Shown here piece after piece: positions 43,473-52,486 of a stretch of DNA of 64,000 nt. Origin of the DNA: an uncultured Collinsella sp. (GTDB taxonomy: Bacteria > Actinomycetota > Coriobacteriia > Coriobacteriales > Coriobacteriaceae); NCBI GenBank assembly GCA_900544135.1, contig UQTU01000002.1, forward strand, positions 62,001 to 126,000, in the 5' to 3' direction. A program made the position numbers and the translations under genes. The notes below the pieces were generated by a model. The model saw nothing but the letters and a program-made list of their open reading frames with translations, had not been told where the DNA came from and did no database searches. Each line of letters starts with the position of its first letter. Position 1 is the stretch's first letter.

Positions 43473-44379
43473 TGCCGAACGCGTGACGTTTACCAAGAAA
43501 AAGAAGACGGTTGCTTGTCCCGTACCCTTGGCACCGCTTGCCGACACGCATGCGCATCTGCTTTCGTTCTGGGGCAAGGATGTGCCCGAGACACTCGTGC
43601 GTGCCAAGGCGGCAGGCATCGACCTGTTGGTGACGGTCTTCGACCCCATCGCCGACAAGCGCAGCGTGACGGACTATAGCGACTGGCTCGTGCGCGAAAT
43701 TCTGCCGATGCAGGATATCCCGCAGATCAAGTATCTTGCCGGCGTGCATCCGTATGGCGCGCCGGACTATACCGACGACATTCACGCGCAGGTTGTTGCT
43801 GCGCTTGATGACCCTTTGTGCGCCGGTATTGGCGAGATCGGTCTGGACTACCACATGGATTACGACGACGACATCGCGCCGGCGCCCCACAGCGTGCAGA
43901 TTGACTGCATGACGCGCCAGCTCGAGCTTGCCGTGTGCCGTAACGTGCCGGTGGAGCTGCACCTGCGTCACGAGGACTCGGATGGGGAGCGCACCTCGCA
44001 CGTTGATGCGTACAACGTGCTTCGTGAGGTGGGCGTGCCCCAGGCCGGTTGTGTGCTGCACTGTTTTGGCGAGGACCGCGCCACGATGGAGCGCTTTGTG
44101 GAGCTGGGCTGCTATATCGCTTATGGAGGCGCGGCTACCTTTAAGCGCAACGACGATGTGCGCGAGGCATTTGCGGCAACCCCACTCGATCGAATTTTGT
44201 TCGAGACGGATTGCCCGTATATGGCTCCGGAGCCCATCCGCGGTCTTGAATGCGAGCCCGCAATGATCTCCATTACGGCAAACACGCTGGTCAACGACCG
44301 TGTCGATCGTACCGGCGAGGATGCTGAGGCAATCGCGCGAGCAGCTTGGGAAAATGCCTGCAAACTTTTTCAAAAATAG
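43462..44379 (+). CDS. TatD-family metal-dependent hydrolase, 305 aa
   Basis: A TIM-barrel metallohydrolase with DNase-type relatives. DTHAHL gives the first metal ligands, GIGEIGLDYH the central Glu, ELHLRH and HCFGE the later His residues, and FETDCPYMAPEP the final Asp. The N-terminus is about 30 residues longer than in standard TatD. ATG 43462 has GGGAG 7 nt upstream. Confidence 0.88.
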   Translation: MTLNAERVTFTKKKKTVACPVPLAPLADTHAHLLSFWGKDVPETLVRAKAAGIDLLVTVFDPIADKRSVTDYSDWLVREILPMQDIPQIKYLAGVHPYGAPDYTDDIHAQVVAALDDPLCAGIGEIGLDYHMDYDDDIAPAPHSVQIDCMTRQLELAVCRNVPVELHLRHEDSDGERTSHVDAYNVLREVGVPQAGCVLHCFGEDRATMERFVELGCYIAYGGAATFKRNDDVREAFAATPLDRILFETDCPYMAPEPIRGLECEPAMISITANTLVNDRVDRTGEDAEAIARAAWENACKLFQK

Positions 44380-44382
44380 TTC

Positions 44383-44411
44383 TTGCGTTCGCGATGGCGC
44401 TCCGTTATTCT
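44383..44411 (+). promoter_or_regulatory. Promoter of tRNA-Leu
   Basis: TTGCGT (44383-44388) and TATTCT (44406-44411) with 17-nt spacing. Confidence 0.7.
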
Positions 44412-44422
44412 AATTCCTGCAC

Positions 44423-44509
44423 GCGGGCGTGGCGGAATTGGCAGACGCGTACGGTTCAGGTCCGTATGGGGGCAACCCCATGAAGGTTCAAGTCCTTTCG
44501 CCCGCACCA
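44423..44509 (+). tRNA. tRNA-Leu (anticodon CAG)
   Basis: A type II tRNA: acceptor GCGGGCG/CGCCCGC, anticodon loop TTCAGGT, a long variable arm (TGGGGGCAACCCCA) and T-loop TTCAAGT. CCA is encoded (44507-44509). Confidence 0.95.
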
Positions 44510-44742
44510 TTGAATGAAAGAGCTCCCAGCAATGGGGGCTTTTTTGTTATGGGCCCATCGCAGGGACTTGAACCTGCGAAGGAGCGAGCGTAAAGAAAAC
44601 GCGGAGCGGTTTTAGCGAGCTGGCGAGTCCGCCGGCAGGCGGGCGAAGCCGGTGCGGATCCGCGCAGCGGATACGCGGACGTCCTTTCGCCCGCACCATT
44701 GATTGAAAGAGCTCCCAGCAATGGGAGCTTTTTTGTTATGGG
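44492..44742 (+). repeat. tRNA-linked element B (tRNA-Leu)
   Basis: A 62-bp direct repeat (44492-44553 and 44681-44742, period 189) with two mismatches covers the tRNA 3' end from the T-loop plus the terminator. The 127-bp middle holds an inverted T-arm (GGACTTGAACC, 44564-44574, closed as CGCAGG/CCTGCG), a hairpin AAAACGC-gga-GCG(g)TTTT at 44596-44613, a GCCGG/CCGGC-type stem near 44632-44652, and ATCCGC-gca-GCGGAT at 44658-44672. Its last 42 bp match element C with one mismatch. There is no gene between 44510 and 44815. Confidence 0.88.
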
Positions 44743-44815
44743 TCTCTTGTTGATGTCACGTGGCTGCTTCGTGCGGGTATCCTAGTGCCAACGTGTGCCT
44801 ATCAGAGGAGAGACC

Positions 44816-45754
44816 ATGCTGTTGTCCGGTATCATTGCCGCCCTTACGAGCCTTCTGCTTCCCATCATCATTTTGTTGCTTCTGCTTCCCAACGCCTGCT
44901 ATGTCGTTGAACAACAGCATGCCGTGATCATCGAGCGTCTGGGCAAGTTTAACCGCATCGTCAACGCGGGCTTCCACATGAAGGTGCCCGTGATCGACCG
45001 CAAGGCCGCCACGGTGAGTCTGCGCACCATGAAAAACGGTTTTGGCATCGACGTTAAGACCCAGGACAACGTGACCATCGGCCTTGAGGTCTCTGCTCAG
45101 TACCACGTGAGCTATGACATGGGCGCCGGCCCGGCAGATTCGGGTATCTACAAGAGCTACTACATGCTGCAGGAGCCCGTCGACCAGATGCGTGACTTCA
45201 TCACCGACGCCCTGCGCTCTTCGATTCCCGTCTACACACTCGATGAGGTCTTTGCCAAGAAGGATGACATCGCCAAGGATGTCAACGCTACCGTTTCCGA
45301 GCAGATGGCCGCCTACGGCTTCACCCTCGTGTCGACGCTCATCACCAAGATTGCACTGCCGACCGAGGTCGAGAACTCCATGAACGACATCAACGCCGCC
45401 CAGCGCAAGCGCGCTGCGGCACAGGAGCTCGCTGAGGCAGACCGCATCAAGCGCGTCACCGAGGCGACCGCCGAGGCTGAGGCAATGGAAAAGGCGGGCG
45501 AGGGCATCGCCAACCAGCGCAAGGCCATCGCGCTGGGTATCAAAGATTCGCTCGAGATCATACAGGAGACGGGTGTCGGCAATGACGAGGCCAACCAACT
45601 GTTCATGTTTACGCAGTGGTCCGAGATGATGACGGAGTTCGCTCGCACGGGTAAAACCTCGACGGTCGTGCTGCCGAGCGACTTTTCGCAGTCGGCCTCG
45701 ATGTTCGAGCAGATGCTGGCCGCCGGCAAAGTTCAAAACGATTCGAAGGAGTAG
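44816..45754 (+). CDS. SPFH/stomatin-like membrane protein, 312 aa
   Basis: An N-terminal membrane helix (4-30) is followed by the SPFH domain (NACYVVEQQHAVIIERLGKFNRIVNAGFH) and a long Ala/Glu-rich coiled coil from about 195 to 265. Such proteins form membrane-associated oligomers and help organise membrane proteins. GAGGAGAG precedes the ATG. It is 6 nt upstream of rlmH. Confidence 0.9.
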   Translation: MLLSGIIAALTSLLLPIIILLLLLPNACYVVEQQHAVIIERLGKFNRIVNAGFHMKVPVIDRKAATVSLRTMKNGFGIDVKTQDNVTIGLEVSAQYHVSYDMGAGPADSGIYKSYYMLQEPVDQMRDFITDALRSSIPVYTLDEVFAKKDDIAKDVNATVSEQMAAYGFTLVSTLITKIALPTEVENSMNDINAAQRKRAAAQELAEADRIKRVTEATAEAEAMEKAGEGIANQRKAIALGIKDSLEIIQETGVGNDEANQLFMFTQWSEMMTEFARTGKTSTVVLPSDFSQSASMFEQMLAAGKVQNDSKE

Positions 45755-45760
45755 ACGCGC

Positions 45761-46231
45761 GTGAAATACACCGTCGTTTGCGTCGGTAAGCTCAAGGAGC
45801 GCTTTTGGAAGGACGCGTGCGCTGAGTACACCAAGCGCCTAGGTGCCTATGCCAAGGTGGATATCCGCGAGGTGGCCGATATCGACCCGGCTAAGGCGGG
45901 CGGCGTGGATGCCGCGCGCGACAAGGAGGGGGCGGCGATTCTTACAGCCCTGCCGCCTCGAGCACATGTGATCTTGCTGGCCATTGAGGGCAAAGAGCGC
46001 TCGAGCGAGGACCTTTCGGCGCGGCTCGATGATCTTATGCTACGTGGTAACAGCGACATCGCCTTTGTAATTGGCGGATCGGACGGCGTGAGCGATGACG
46101 TGCGCGCACGAGCCGACGAGATGCTCAGCTTTGGACGTATTACCTTGCCGCATAACTTGGCGCGCGTGGTGCTGCTGGAGCAGATCTACCGCGCCTGCAA
46201 GATCAGTCGTGGCGAGCCGTATCACAAATAG
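45761..46231 (+). CDS. rlmH: 23S rRNA pseudouridine-1915 N3-methyltransferase RlmH, 156 aa
   Basis: A SPOUT methyltransferase. VCVGKLKERFWKDACAEYTKRL at the start, FVIGGSDGVSDDV in the knot and LPHNLARVVLLEQIYRACKISRGEPYHK at the end are diagnostic. GTG start. Full length. Confidence 0.96.
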   Translation: MKYTVVCVGKLKERFWKDACAEYTKRLGAYAKVDIREVADIDPAKAGGVDAARDKEGAAILTALPPRAHVILLAIEGKERSSEDLSARLDDLMLRGNSDIAFVIGGSDGVSDDVRARADEMLSFGRITLPHNLARVVLLEQIYRACKISRGEPYHK

Positions 46232-46304
46232 GTCGGCAATACGAAACAATGGCGTGGGACAATACCTTTCGTTTTGAGGAATGTGTCTGAAAGGACTATG
46301 CGAT

Positions 46305-47075
46305 ATGAAGATTGGATTTGTCGGTTTTGGCAATATGGCGAGCGCTATGGCCGATGGCTGGATCGCTGCCGGTGTAGCTGCGAGCGACATGTGCGCCTGC
46401 GCGGGTCGCTACGACGCACTGGTTGAGCGCTGCGAGGCGCGCGGCATGGTCGCCTGCCACGATGCCGCCGAGGTTGTCGCCGCATCCGATATCGTGGTCG
46501 CTGCGGTCAAACCGTACATGATCGAGAAGGTATTCGCCCCGCTCAAGGATGCTCTTGCCAAAAAGGTCGTTCTGTCGGTTGCCTGGACCTGGGACAGTGC
46601 CAAGTGGGAGCAGGTCCTGCCGGGCGTCTCGCATATCTCGACGGTGCCCAACACGCCGGTTTCGGTGGGCGAGGGCGTCATCGCCTGCGAGAAGGCTTCG
46701 ACGCTTAGTGATGAGCAGAGCGTAGTGGTGCTTGATCTGCTTGGCAAGCTTGGCACGGTGGTCGAGCTCGATTCGAGTCTGCTGTTTGTGGGCGGTACCG
46801 TGGGCGGTTGCGCCCCGGCGTTTGTCGCCATGGCGATCGAGGCTCTGGGCGATGCGGCGGTCAAGCACGGTATCCCGCGTGCCGATGCCTATCGCATTGT
46901 GAGCCAGATGGTGCTAGGTACGGCAAAGCTGCAGCTTGCAACTGGCCAGCATCCTGCGGCGATGAAGGATGCCGTATGCTCGCCCGGTGGTGCCACCATC
47001 AAGGGCGTCGTTGCGCTCGAGGACGCCGGCATGCGCAGCGCCCTGGTCAAGGCAATCGACGCAACTCTCCAGTAA
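46305..47075 (+). CDS. proC: Pyrroline-5-carboxylate reductase, 256 aa
   Basis: The last step of proline synthesis. The Rossmann motif is IGFVGFGNMASAMADGW, with VAAVKPYMIEKV, STVPNTPVSVGEGV and the C-terminal signature SPGGATIKGVVALEDAG. Slightly short but complete. AAGGA lies about 10 nt before the ATG. Confidence 0.92.
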   Translation: MKIGFVGFGNMASAMADGWIAAGVAASDMCACAGRYDALVERCEARGMVACHDAAEVVAASDIVVAAVKPYMIEKVFAPLKDALAKKVVLSVAWTWDSAKWEQVLPGVSHISTVPNTPVSVGEGVIACEKASTLSDEQSVVVLDLLGKLGTVVELDSSLLFVGGTVGGCAPAFVAMAIEALGDAAVKHGIPRADAYRIVSQMVLGTAKLQLATGQHPAAMKDAVCSPGGATIKGVVALEDAGMRSALVKAIDATLQ

Positions 47076-47081
47076 AACCGA

Positions 47082-47229
47082 CCAAAAAAAGGACGGGTTT
47101 ATTTTTGGCAGGTATTTTCTGCGGTTTTGTCCTTTTAGCGAAAAGCGCCCCGCAACTGGCTCAATTCCAGTTGCGGGGCGCTTGCGTTTGCCCAGATAAA
47201 ACAGACCAAAATAAACCTGTCCCTTTTTG
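47082..47229. repeat. Nested inverted repeat after proC
   Basis: The outer arms 47082-47111 and 47201-47229 match as inverted copies with a few mismatches (core GGTTTATTTT / AAAATAAACC). Inside, GCGCCCCGCAACTGG and CCAGTTGCGGGGCGC (near 47144-47182) form a perfect 15-bp stem around seven bases. It may serve as terminator for proC and the convergent small gene. The layout of short arms around a strong stem resembles a miniature element. Confidence 0.65.
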
Positions 47230-47234
47230 GCAGG

Positions 47235-47408
47235 TTAGTCCCAGAAGCTGTCTTCCTCATCCTCGGACTTGGGTCCGCGGTCGACGTACATCTTATGGGT
47301 ACGCTTCTCCATTACAAAGGCAAGAATCGCAAATAACAGGATGCCGCCGGCGAAAAGGATGGCAAAACCGGTGCGGGTGCCAAACAAAAAGGAAAAAACT
47401 GCGTCCAT
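47235..47408 (-). CDS. Small single-pass membrane protein, 57 aa
   Basis: The sequence starts MDAVFSFLFGTRTGF, continues with a hydrophobic helix AILFAGGILLFAILAFVM (16-33), and ends with a charged tail KRTHKMYVDRGPKSEDEED and SFWD. GAAGG lies 6 nt before the ATG on the minus strand. It diverges from serS. No family recognised. The frame, ribosome site and membrane-then-charged layout make it a likely real gene. Confidence 0.65.
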   Translation of the reverse strand: MDAVFSFLFGTRTGFAILFAGGILLFAILAFVMEKRTHKMYVDRGPKSEDEEDSFWD

Positions 47409-47519
47409 TGGGTGCCTTCTTGCGTAGTTGAGTTGGGTCGTAAACGCTCATAAGTATATACTTGCCCATACATGTACAAGGTTGCAACCTAAATGGAATG
47501 TATATCGCCGGAGGATCTA

Positions 47520-48803
47520 ATGCTTGATATCAAGTTTGTTCGCGAGAACCCCGATGCCATCGATGTCGCCATGGCTAACCGCCAGACGTCTTGGGATCGC
47601 GAGAAGTTCTTTGAGCTCGACGACGAGCGCCGTGCCGTCATCACCGAGGTCGAGGAGCTCCAGGCTACGCGCAATGCCGAGTCCAAGAAGATCGGCGCCC
47701 TGATGAAGGAGGGCAAGAAGGACGAGGCCGAGGCCGCCAAGGAGGCCGTGCGCGCCGTCAACGAGAAGATTGACGGTCTGGCCGAGCGCCGTACTGCTCT
47801 CGAGCAGGAGCAGTACGACTTCATGGCTCACCTGCCCAACATTCCTTGCGAGGCCACGCCGTACGGCAAGGACGAGGACGAGAATATTGAGCGCCGTCGT
47901 TGGGGCACCCCGCGCGAGTTCGACTTCGACTTTAAGCCGCATTGGGATCTGGGCACCGATCTGGACATCCTCGACTTCGAGCGCGGCAACAAGCTCTCCG
48001 GCAGCCGTTTTACCGTTCTCGGTGGCGCTGGCGCCCGCCTGGAGCGCGCCCTCATCAACTTCTTCCTCGATACGCACACCAGCCGTGGTTTTAAGGAGTG
48101 GTGGCCGCCCATCGTCGTCAAGCGTCAGACCATGTTTGGCACGGGTCAGCTGCCCAAGTTCGAGGACGACGCCTATCACGTCTCGGGTGACAACTTCCTG
48201 ATCCCCACCGCCGAGGTCGTGCTCACCAACCTGCACGCCGGCGAGGTCCTCGACGCCGACACCCTGCCGCGCCGCTACACCGCCTTCACCCCCTGCTTCC
48301 GCGAGGAGGCCGGTTCCGCCGGTCGCGACACCCGCGGCATCATCCGTCAGCACGAGTTCGACAAGGTCGAGATGGTCAAGTTCGCTAAGCCGGAGGAGTC
48401 CGACGAGGAGCTCGAGAGCATGACCGCCGAGGCCGAGTACCTGCTGCAGCAGCTGGGCCTTCCGTATCGCGTGATTAGCCTGTGCACCGGCGACTTGGGC
48501 TTCTCTGCCCGTCAGACCTACGACGTCGAGGTCTGGCTACCGAGCTACAACGCCTACAAGGAGATCAGCTCCTGCTCCAACTGCGGTGACTTCCAGGCTC
48601 GCCGCGCCAACATCAAGTATCGCGACCCCGAGAACTTCAAGGGTTCGCGCTACCTGCACACCCTCAATGGTTCCGGCCTGCCGGCCGGCCGCACCATGGC
48701 CGCCATTCTGGAGAACTACCAGAACGCCGACGGCACCATCACGATCCCCGAGGTTCTGCGTCCTTACATGGGCGGCCTCGAGAAGATCGAGCCGGTCGCG
48801 TAA
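47520..48803 (+). CDS. serS: Seryl-tRNA synthetase, 427 aa
   Basis: A class II synthetase. An N-terminal coiled-coil arm (about 30-105, rich in Glu/Lys/Ala) is followed by motif 2 (RYTAFTPCFREEAGSAGRDTRG, then RQHEFDKVE) and motif 3 (LNGSGLPAGRTMAAILEN). Start ATG 47520 has GGAGG 6 nt upstream. Confidence 0.96.
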   Translation: MLDIKFVRENPDAIDVAMANRQTSWDREKFFELDDERRAVITEVEELQATRNAESKKIGALMKEGKKDEAEAAKEAVRAVNEKIDGLAERRTALEQEQYDFMAHLPNIPCEATPYGKDEDENIERRRWGTPREFDFDFKPHWDLGTDLDILDFERGNKLSGSRFTVLGGAGARLERALINFFLDTHTSRGFKEWWPPIVVKRQTMFGTGQLPKFEDDAYHVSGDNFLIPTAEVVLTNLHAGEVLDADTLPRRYTAFTPCFREEAGSAGRDTRGIIRQHEFDKVEMVKFAKPEESDEELESMTAEAEYLLQQLGLPYRVISLCTGDLGFSARQTYDVEVWLPSYNAYKEISSCSNCGDFQARRANIKYRDPENFKGSRYLHTLNGSGLPAGRTMAAILENYQNADGTITIPEVLRPYMGGLEKIEPVA

Positions 48804-48827
48804 ATTGGCTGCATAGGGGATATGCAA

Positions 48828-48855
48828 GGGCGCTCCTTCGGGGGCGCCCTATTTC
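48828..48855 (+). terminator. Hairpin terminator after serS
   Basis: AGGGCGCTCC pairs with GGGGCGCCCT around TTC (one wobble), followed by ATTTCG. The T-tract is weak. Confidence 0.6.
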
Positions 48856-48976
48856 GTGCGCAGGTCCATACCATGCCGTGCGGACAGCTCAATAGAAAAC
48901 ACACGAACAACTGTTCTGTATACAGCCATCTACCTGCTATGCTTTTGCTAAATAAGAGCGAGAGAAAGGGGACGCG

Positions 48977-49354
48977 ATGGAGCTGTTTGATGATCGGGTG
49001 GTTTTGTTTGAGAGCGACGAGGGCGGGGTGTACCTGCTTGTAACGTGTGAGCCGTCTGGCATGGGTGGCCTGGTGCTTCGGCAGACGAGTGAGGGTCCGT
49101 TGACCCAATGGTGCTTTGAGGAGTCGCCGCATGTGGTCGAGACCTTTGTGACGCACGAGGGGCTTGTGGCGCTGGAGCACTTCTATGGAGTTGGGACTTC
49201 TAACCAGGTCGCGCGCATGCTGAGCATCTCGTTTGCCGATTATGATTGTGCCCAGCGGGTGAGATCGCTCCTGAGGGAACTTGATGCCAAGTTTGACGTG
49301 ATCGAAAAGCCAATCGATCGTACGGGGAACAGCGGTATATGCGGAGCAGCATGA
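48977..49354 (+). CDS. Hypothetical protein, 125 aa
   Basis: Soluble, mixed alpha/beta by eye: DRVVLFESDEGGVYLLVTCEPS, GGLVLRQTSEG, ARMLSISFADYDCAQRVRSLLREL. No family recognised. AAAGGGGA precedes the ATG by about 6 nt. It stands between serS and tRNA-Arg. Codon use resembles its neighbours. Confidence 0.6.
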   Translation: MELFDDRVVLFESDEGGVYLLVTCEPSGMGGLVLRQTSEGPLTQWCFEESPHVVETFVTHEGLVALEHFYGVGTSNQVARMLSISFADYDCAQRVRSLLRELDAKFDVIEKPIDRTGNSGICGAA

Positions 49355-49390
49355 CAAAACTGCGTTTCACAAAAAAGTTTGAGATTGAGC

Positions 49391-49420
49391 TTGACTCCAA
49401 TAAGCTAAAGTGGTTTTATA
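49391..49420 (+). promoter_or_regulatory. Promoter of tRNA-Arg
   Basis: TTGACT (49391-49396) and TTTATA (49415-49420) with 18-nt spacing. Confidence 0.65.
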
Positions 49421-49431
49421 TGTCTTGCGCT

Positions 49432-49508
49432 GCGGCGTTACCTCAGCTGGATAGAGGGTCTGACTACGAATCAGAACGTCATAGGTTCGAATCCTATACG
49501 CCGCACCA
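49432..49508 (+). tRNA. tRNA-Arg (anticodon ACG)
   Basis: Acceptor GCGGCGT/ACGCCGC, anticodon stem TCTGA/TCAGA with loop CTACGAA, T-arm ATAGG-TTCGAAT-CCTAT. CCA is encoded (49506-49508). Confidence 0.95.
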
Positions 49509-49736
49509 TTTGAGATTAAAGCTCCCGGCAACGGGGGCTTTTCTTTTACGTAAGCACCGCATGGATTCGAACCTCGGTCGAGGCGCGAGCGCCAAGAAAA
49601 CGCGGAGCGTTTTTAGCCCGCGGGCGAGCACGCCGGAAGGCGGGCGAAGCCGGTGCGGATCCGCGCAGCGGATGCGCGGAATCCTATACGCCGCACCATT
49701 TGAGATTAAAGCTCCCGGCAACGGGGGCTTTTCTTT
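49489..49736 (+). repeat. tRNA-linked element C (tRNA-Arg)
   Basis: A perfect 58-bp direct repeat (49489-49546 and 49679-49736, period 190) spans the tRNA 3' end from the T-loop plus its terminator. The middle holds an inverted T-arm (GGATTCGAACCT, 49563-49574), AAAACGC-gga-GCGTTTT at 49597-49613, a CCGG/CCGG stem near 49633-49654, and ATCCGC-gca-GCGGAT at 49659-49673. The 350-bp gap 49509-49861 contains only this element and about 125 bp of leader for the next gene. Confidence 0.9.
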
Positions 49737-49861
49737 AGCGCCAGCTTGAGTGCTTTCGTCCAAAGGGACGATTTCCTGTCGACTCGTGTAAGATTCCGAG
49801 TAGATGTCGCGACTTATTCGCGACCACTCCTTCTTCAAGCGACCGATCAGGGTGATACTTC

Positions 49862-52303
49862 GTGGCAGAGCGTCCGACATACAAGCTCAGGTTTCTCGAT
49901 CCCAAGAAGCGCTTTCCGGCGATACCCGAGCAGTCTGCGGGACGCTCATATGGCGTGGTCTGGAAACTCTTTGGCGAGGATCAGCGTGAATCTTGTTATG
50001 TCGTCGAGTTCGTTGGCAAAAGTCATGTGTCGCTTTTGGGCTACGTAAGCGTTTCGGGTGAGGTGTACAAGGTGGACCGCCCCGTCAGCGAGGCTCCGCT
50101 GCCCAACGATCCCGACATGGAACTGGTCCTTGACGAGTCGGATTCCAGTATTGGTGAGATTATGGTAAGGGAAGCCAACGGTGCAATGCACGCATGTGCG
50201 CAAACTGTCGGTTCTCCCGAAGGCCCCATGCGCGAGCAGTCCGACCACGAGACATGGAATTCGACCCGCGCCCTTCCTTACGGCGAGTTCATGGCATCGA
50301 TGTTCCTGCGCTACGTGATATTCGCTGACTCCGAAAATGCCATTGCGAGCACGGCGGACGCCGGCGGACTCGACGAGGGTATGCAAAATGTTGTCGACAA
50401 GATCAAGCTCGTAAAGTTGCCCGAGCCGGTCGAGGTGTTTTTGGGCTTTAACACGGCACCGCTACCTGACGCTATCGAGACGCTGCTCTACCGCGTTGAC
50501 CATGCCGAGAATCCGAGCGGTATCGAGCGCTATGCCGCCACCCTTATGAGCGAAATTGACTTGCCCCGTCTGCGCACCATCGCTGCCAAGTCCGAGATGA
50601 GCCTGGCTCGCATTGATCGTTCAAAGCTATTCTATCTCAATTTTGATCGTAGCCTGCTGGACCAGGACGAGATTGACATGCTGCTTGCAATAGAGTGCCG
50701 TCTCAACCGCCTTTCCGGCATCCTCGAGCGCATCGGGGCCGGATTGGCCCCCGCGGCCTCGTCGCCGAGCCTTGAGGGCTGTGCACTCTTTGATTCGTGG
50801 CATATCGCTAAGACGACCAACGATGTTCCCCGACTGCTCGATACGGCCTCGAGCGATAACCCGTGGGCAAAGCCGGGAACGGTTTCGTGCCAGCCGGGCG
50901 GCGAGTGGGACGTGCGCACCCGTTTTGCGCGAATCGTTGAGGCGCTTAACGTGGTCACGCGGCTCGACTATACCTATCGAGTAAACGTTGCCGAGGGGAT
51001 TATGCTCGTTCGGTTTGGGCAGTCTGTCGTTGATGCCATGCCGCAACGTGAATACGACGCTCAAGATGACGCTTGGCGCGAGCTGGACGAGGACACGCGC
51101 GCGATCTGGGGTGCGGAGCACGATGCACGTGTGGCACTCACGCTTGCGGCAGCGTGTTTTGCCGCGGGCACCTGCATCACGCGCTGCTATGTGCAGATTG
51201 CTGCTCCCGACAGTGAGCAGGGCGAGCGCGTTGTTGCAACGTATTTCTTTGGGCGCGCGGCCTATCTGGCCGATTGCGTGCCTGTCGCCAAGGATCTTGA
51301 GAGCATGGACATGGACGATATGTCGTGCAAGCGTGTACTTGAGGCGTATGAGTCAACCGCTCCGGAGACGATTGAGCCTGCGGAGGTTCATGCTCGTCCG
51401 CGTGATGACCATCGCACGCTGCCGCCGGCGCTGCGCGATCTGCTGCTTGCCGATACGGCTGACGAGTTGGAGGTCATGGAAGAGGACGACGACCCATACG
51501 TGGCCCGTGTTGTTGAATTGCGCGAGCAGGCAAAAGTCGACTGTACAGGTGCTTTTGAAGGCTTTTCTCGTCTTGTCGAGGAGTTGGAGGCTAAGTGCGC
51601 CGTCGCCGAGCTTTTGGCGACAGGTCCGGTTCAAACGCAGTTTTGCGATAACCAGCTGGTGCGCATGGTGCTACCGGTGTTGGAAGAAGACCGCTCTGTG
51701 CGAATCCTTCGTGCGCCCGATGCGCTGTACTTTGCCCAGCACGAGATCTGCAGCTTTTACGCCGAGCAAGAGGACTTTGAACGAGCGCTGCCCGAGGTGC
51801 GCCATCTTTACGATCTGGCGCGCTCGTCCATGCAATCGCACTTTGCGCTCATCAACGTGCTTGCGCGTCTGGAGCGCTTTGACGAGATTATCGAGGTGGC
51901 GCGCCACGGCCTACGTATTGCCAGCGATCGTTCTGCAATCGGCTACCTGTTCTATCGCTTGGCGTTTGCCTATTGGAATTGCGATCAGCTCGACCTGGCG
52001 CTGGCTTGTTACCGTCTGGTGCCGCGCGGCGAGGAGTCGGGCAGTAGCGCGCTGGAAGAAATGCAGGGCCTTATGAACGAGATGAGCGTCAGCGAGCCTC
52101 CGACGTTCGAGGAAGCGGTCGAGACCATCCGCAAGGCTGGACTCGAGCTGCCGCCAGTGTCCGCCGTGACGAATCAGCTGGCAGATGCCGCTGTTCAACT
52201 GGTCGACAACGGCTTCTTTTTCCTGGCACGCGGTTGCATCTTCCAAATGTGGCGCACCATGGGCAACGACGAACTCGGCTCCCTCAACCGCTCGCTGGGG
52301 TAG
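49862..52303 (+). CDS. Tetratricopeptide-like repeat protein, 813 aa
   Basis: A large soluble protein. The first 500 residues show no family I can name. Residues of about 625-730 contain helical repeats of TPR type (ALYFAQHEICSFYAEQEDFERALPEVRHLY, AIGYLFYRLAFAYWNCDQLDLALACYRLV). Acidic overall; there is no signal peptide. GTG 49862 has AGGGTGA about 6 nt upstream. It probably serves as a scaffold or adaptor, with its partner unknown. Confidence 0.75.
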   Translation: MAERPTYKLRFLDPKKRFPAIPEQSAGRSYGVVWKLFGEDQRESCYVVEFVGKSHVSLLGYVSVSGEVYKVDRPVSEAPLPNDPDMELVLDESDSSIGEIMVREANGAMHACAQTVGSPEGPMREQSDHETWNSTRALPYGEFMASMFLRYVIFADSENAIASTADAGGLDEGMQNVVDKIKLVKLPEPVEVFLGFNTAPLPDAIETLLYRVDHAENPSGIERYAATLMSEIDLPRLRTIAAKSEMSLARIDRSKLFYLNFDRSLLDQDEIDMLLAIECRLNRLSGILERIGAGLAPAASSPSLEGCALFDSWHIAKTTNDVPRLLDTASSDNPWAKPGTVSCQPGGEWDVRTRFARIVEALNVVTRLDYTYRVNVAEGIMLVRFGQSVVDAMPQREYDAQDDAWRELDEDTRAIWGAEHDARVALTLAAACFAAGTCITRCYVQIAAPDSEQGERVVATYFFGRAAYLADCVPVAKDLESMDMDDMSCKRVLEAYESTAPETIEPAEVHARPRDDHRTLPPALRDLLLADTADELEVMEEDDDPYVARVVELREQAKVDCTGAFEGFSRLVEELEAKCAVAELLATGPVQTQFCDNQLVRMVLPVLEEDRSVRILRAPDALYFAQHEICSFYAEQEDFERALPEVRHLYDLARSSMQSHFALINVLARLERFDEIIEVARHGLRIASDRSAIGYLFYRLAFAYWNCDQLDLALACYRLVPRGEESGSSALEEMQGLMNEMSVSEPPTFEEAVETIRKAGLELPPVSAVTNQLADAAVQLVDNGFFFLARGCIFQMWRTMGNDELGSLNRSLG

Positions 52304-52352
52304 GTGAAGCTTCCAAGGAGGAAAGGATGCTAGGCAATTAGAAAATTTCCTC

Positions 52353-52381
52353 TTGCCCATCCTTGGCTGTTTGGTTACTAT
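52353..52381 (+). promoter_or_regulatory. Promoter of tRNA-Ser
   Basis: TTGCCC (52353-52358) and TACTAT (52376-52381) with 17-nt spacing. Confidence 0.75.
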
Positions 52382-52395
52382 AGAACGGCTGTTAC

Positions 52396-52486
52396 GGAGA
52401 GCTGACCGAGAGGCCGAAGGTGCTCGCCTGCTAAGCGAGTATGCCCCAAAAGGGCATCTGGGGTTCGAATCCCCAGCTCTCCGCCA
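52396..52486 (+). tRNA. tRNA-Ser (anticodon GCT)
   Basis: A type II tRNA: acceptor GGAGAGC/GCTCTCC, anticodon stem CTCGC/GCGAG with loop CTGCTAA, long variable arm (GCCCCAAAAGGGC), T-arm TGGGG-TTCGAAT-CCCCA. CCA is encoded (52484-52486). Confidence 0.95.

Noticed and set aside
44488..44721. 77-codon frame with a repeated peptide across element B
   Set aside because: It lies wholly in the tRNA-Leu 3' end, terminators and hairpins, with no ribosome site.
49494..49880. 128-codon minus frame across element C
   Set aside because: It overlaps tRNA-Arg, the direct repeats and the start of the TPR-like gene.
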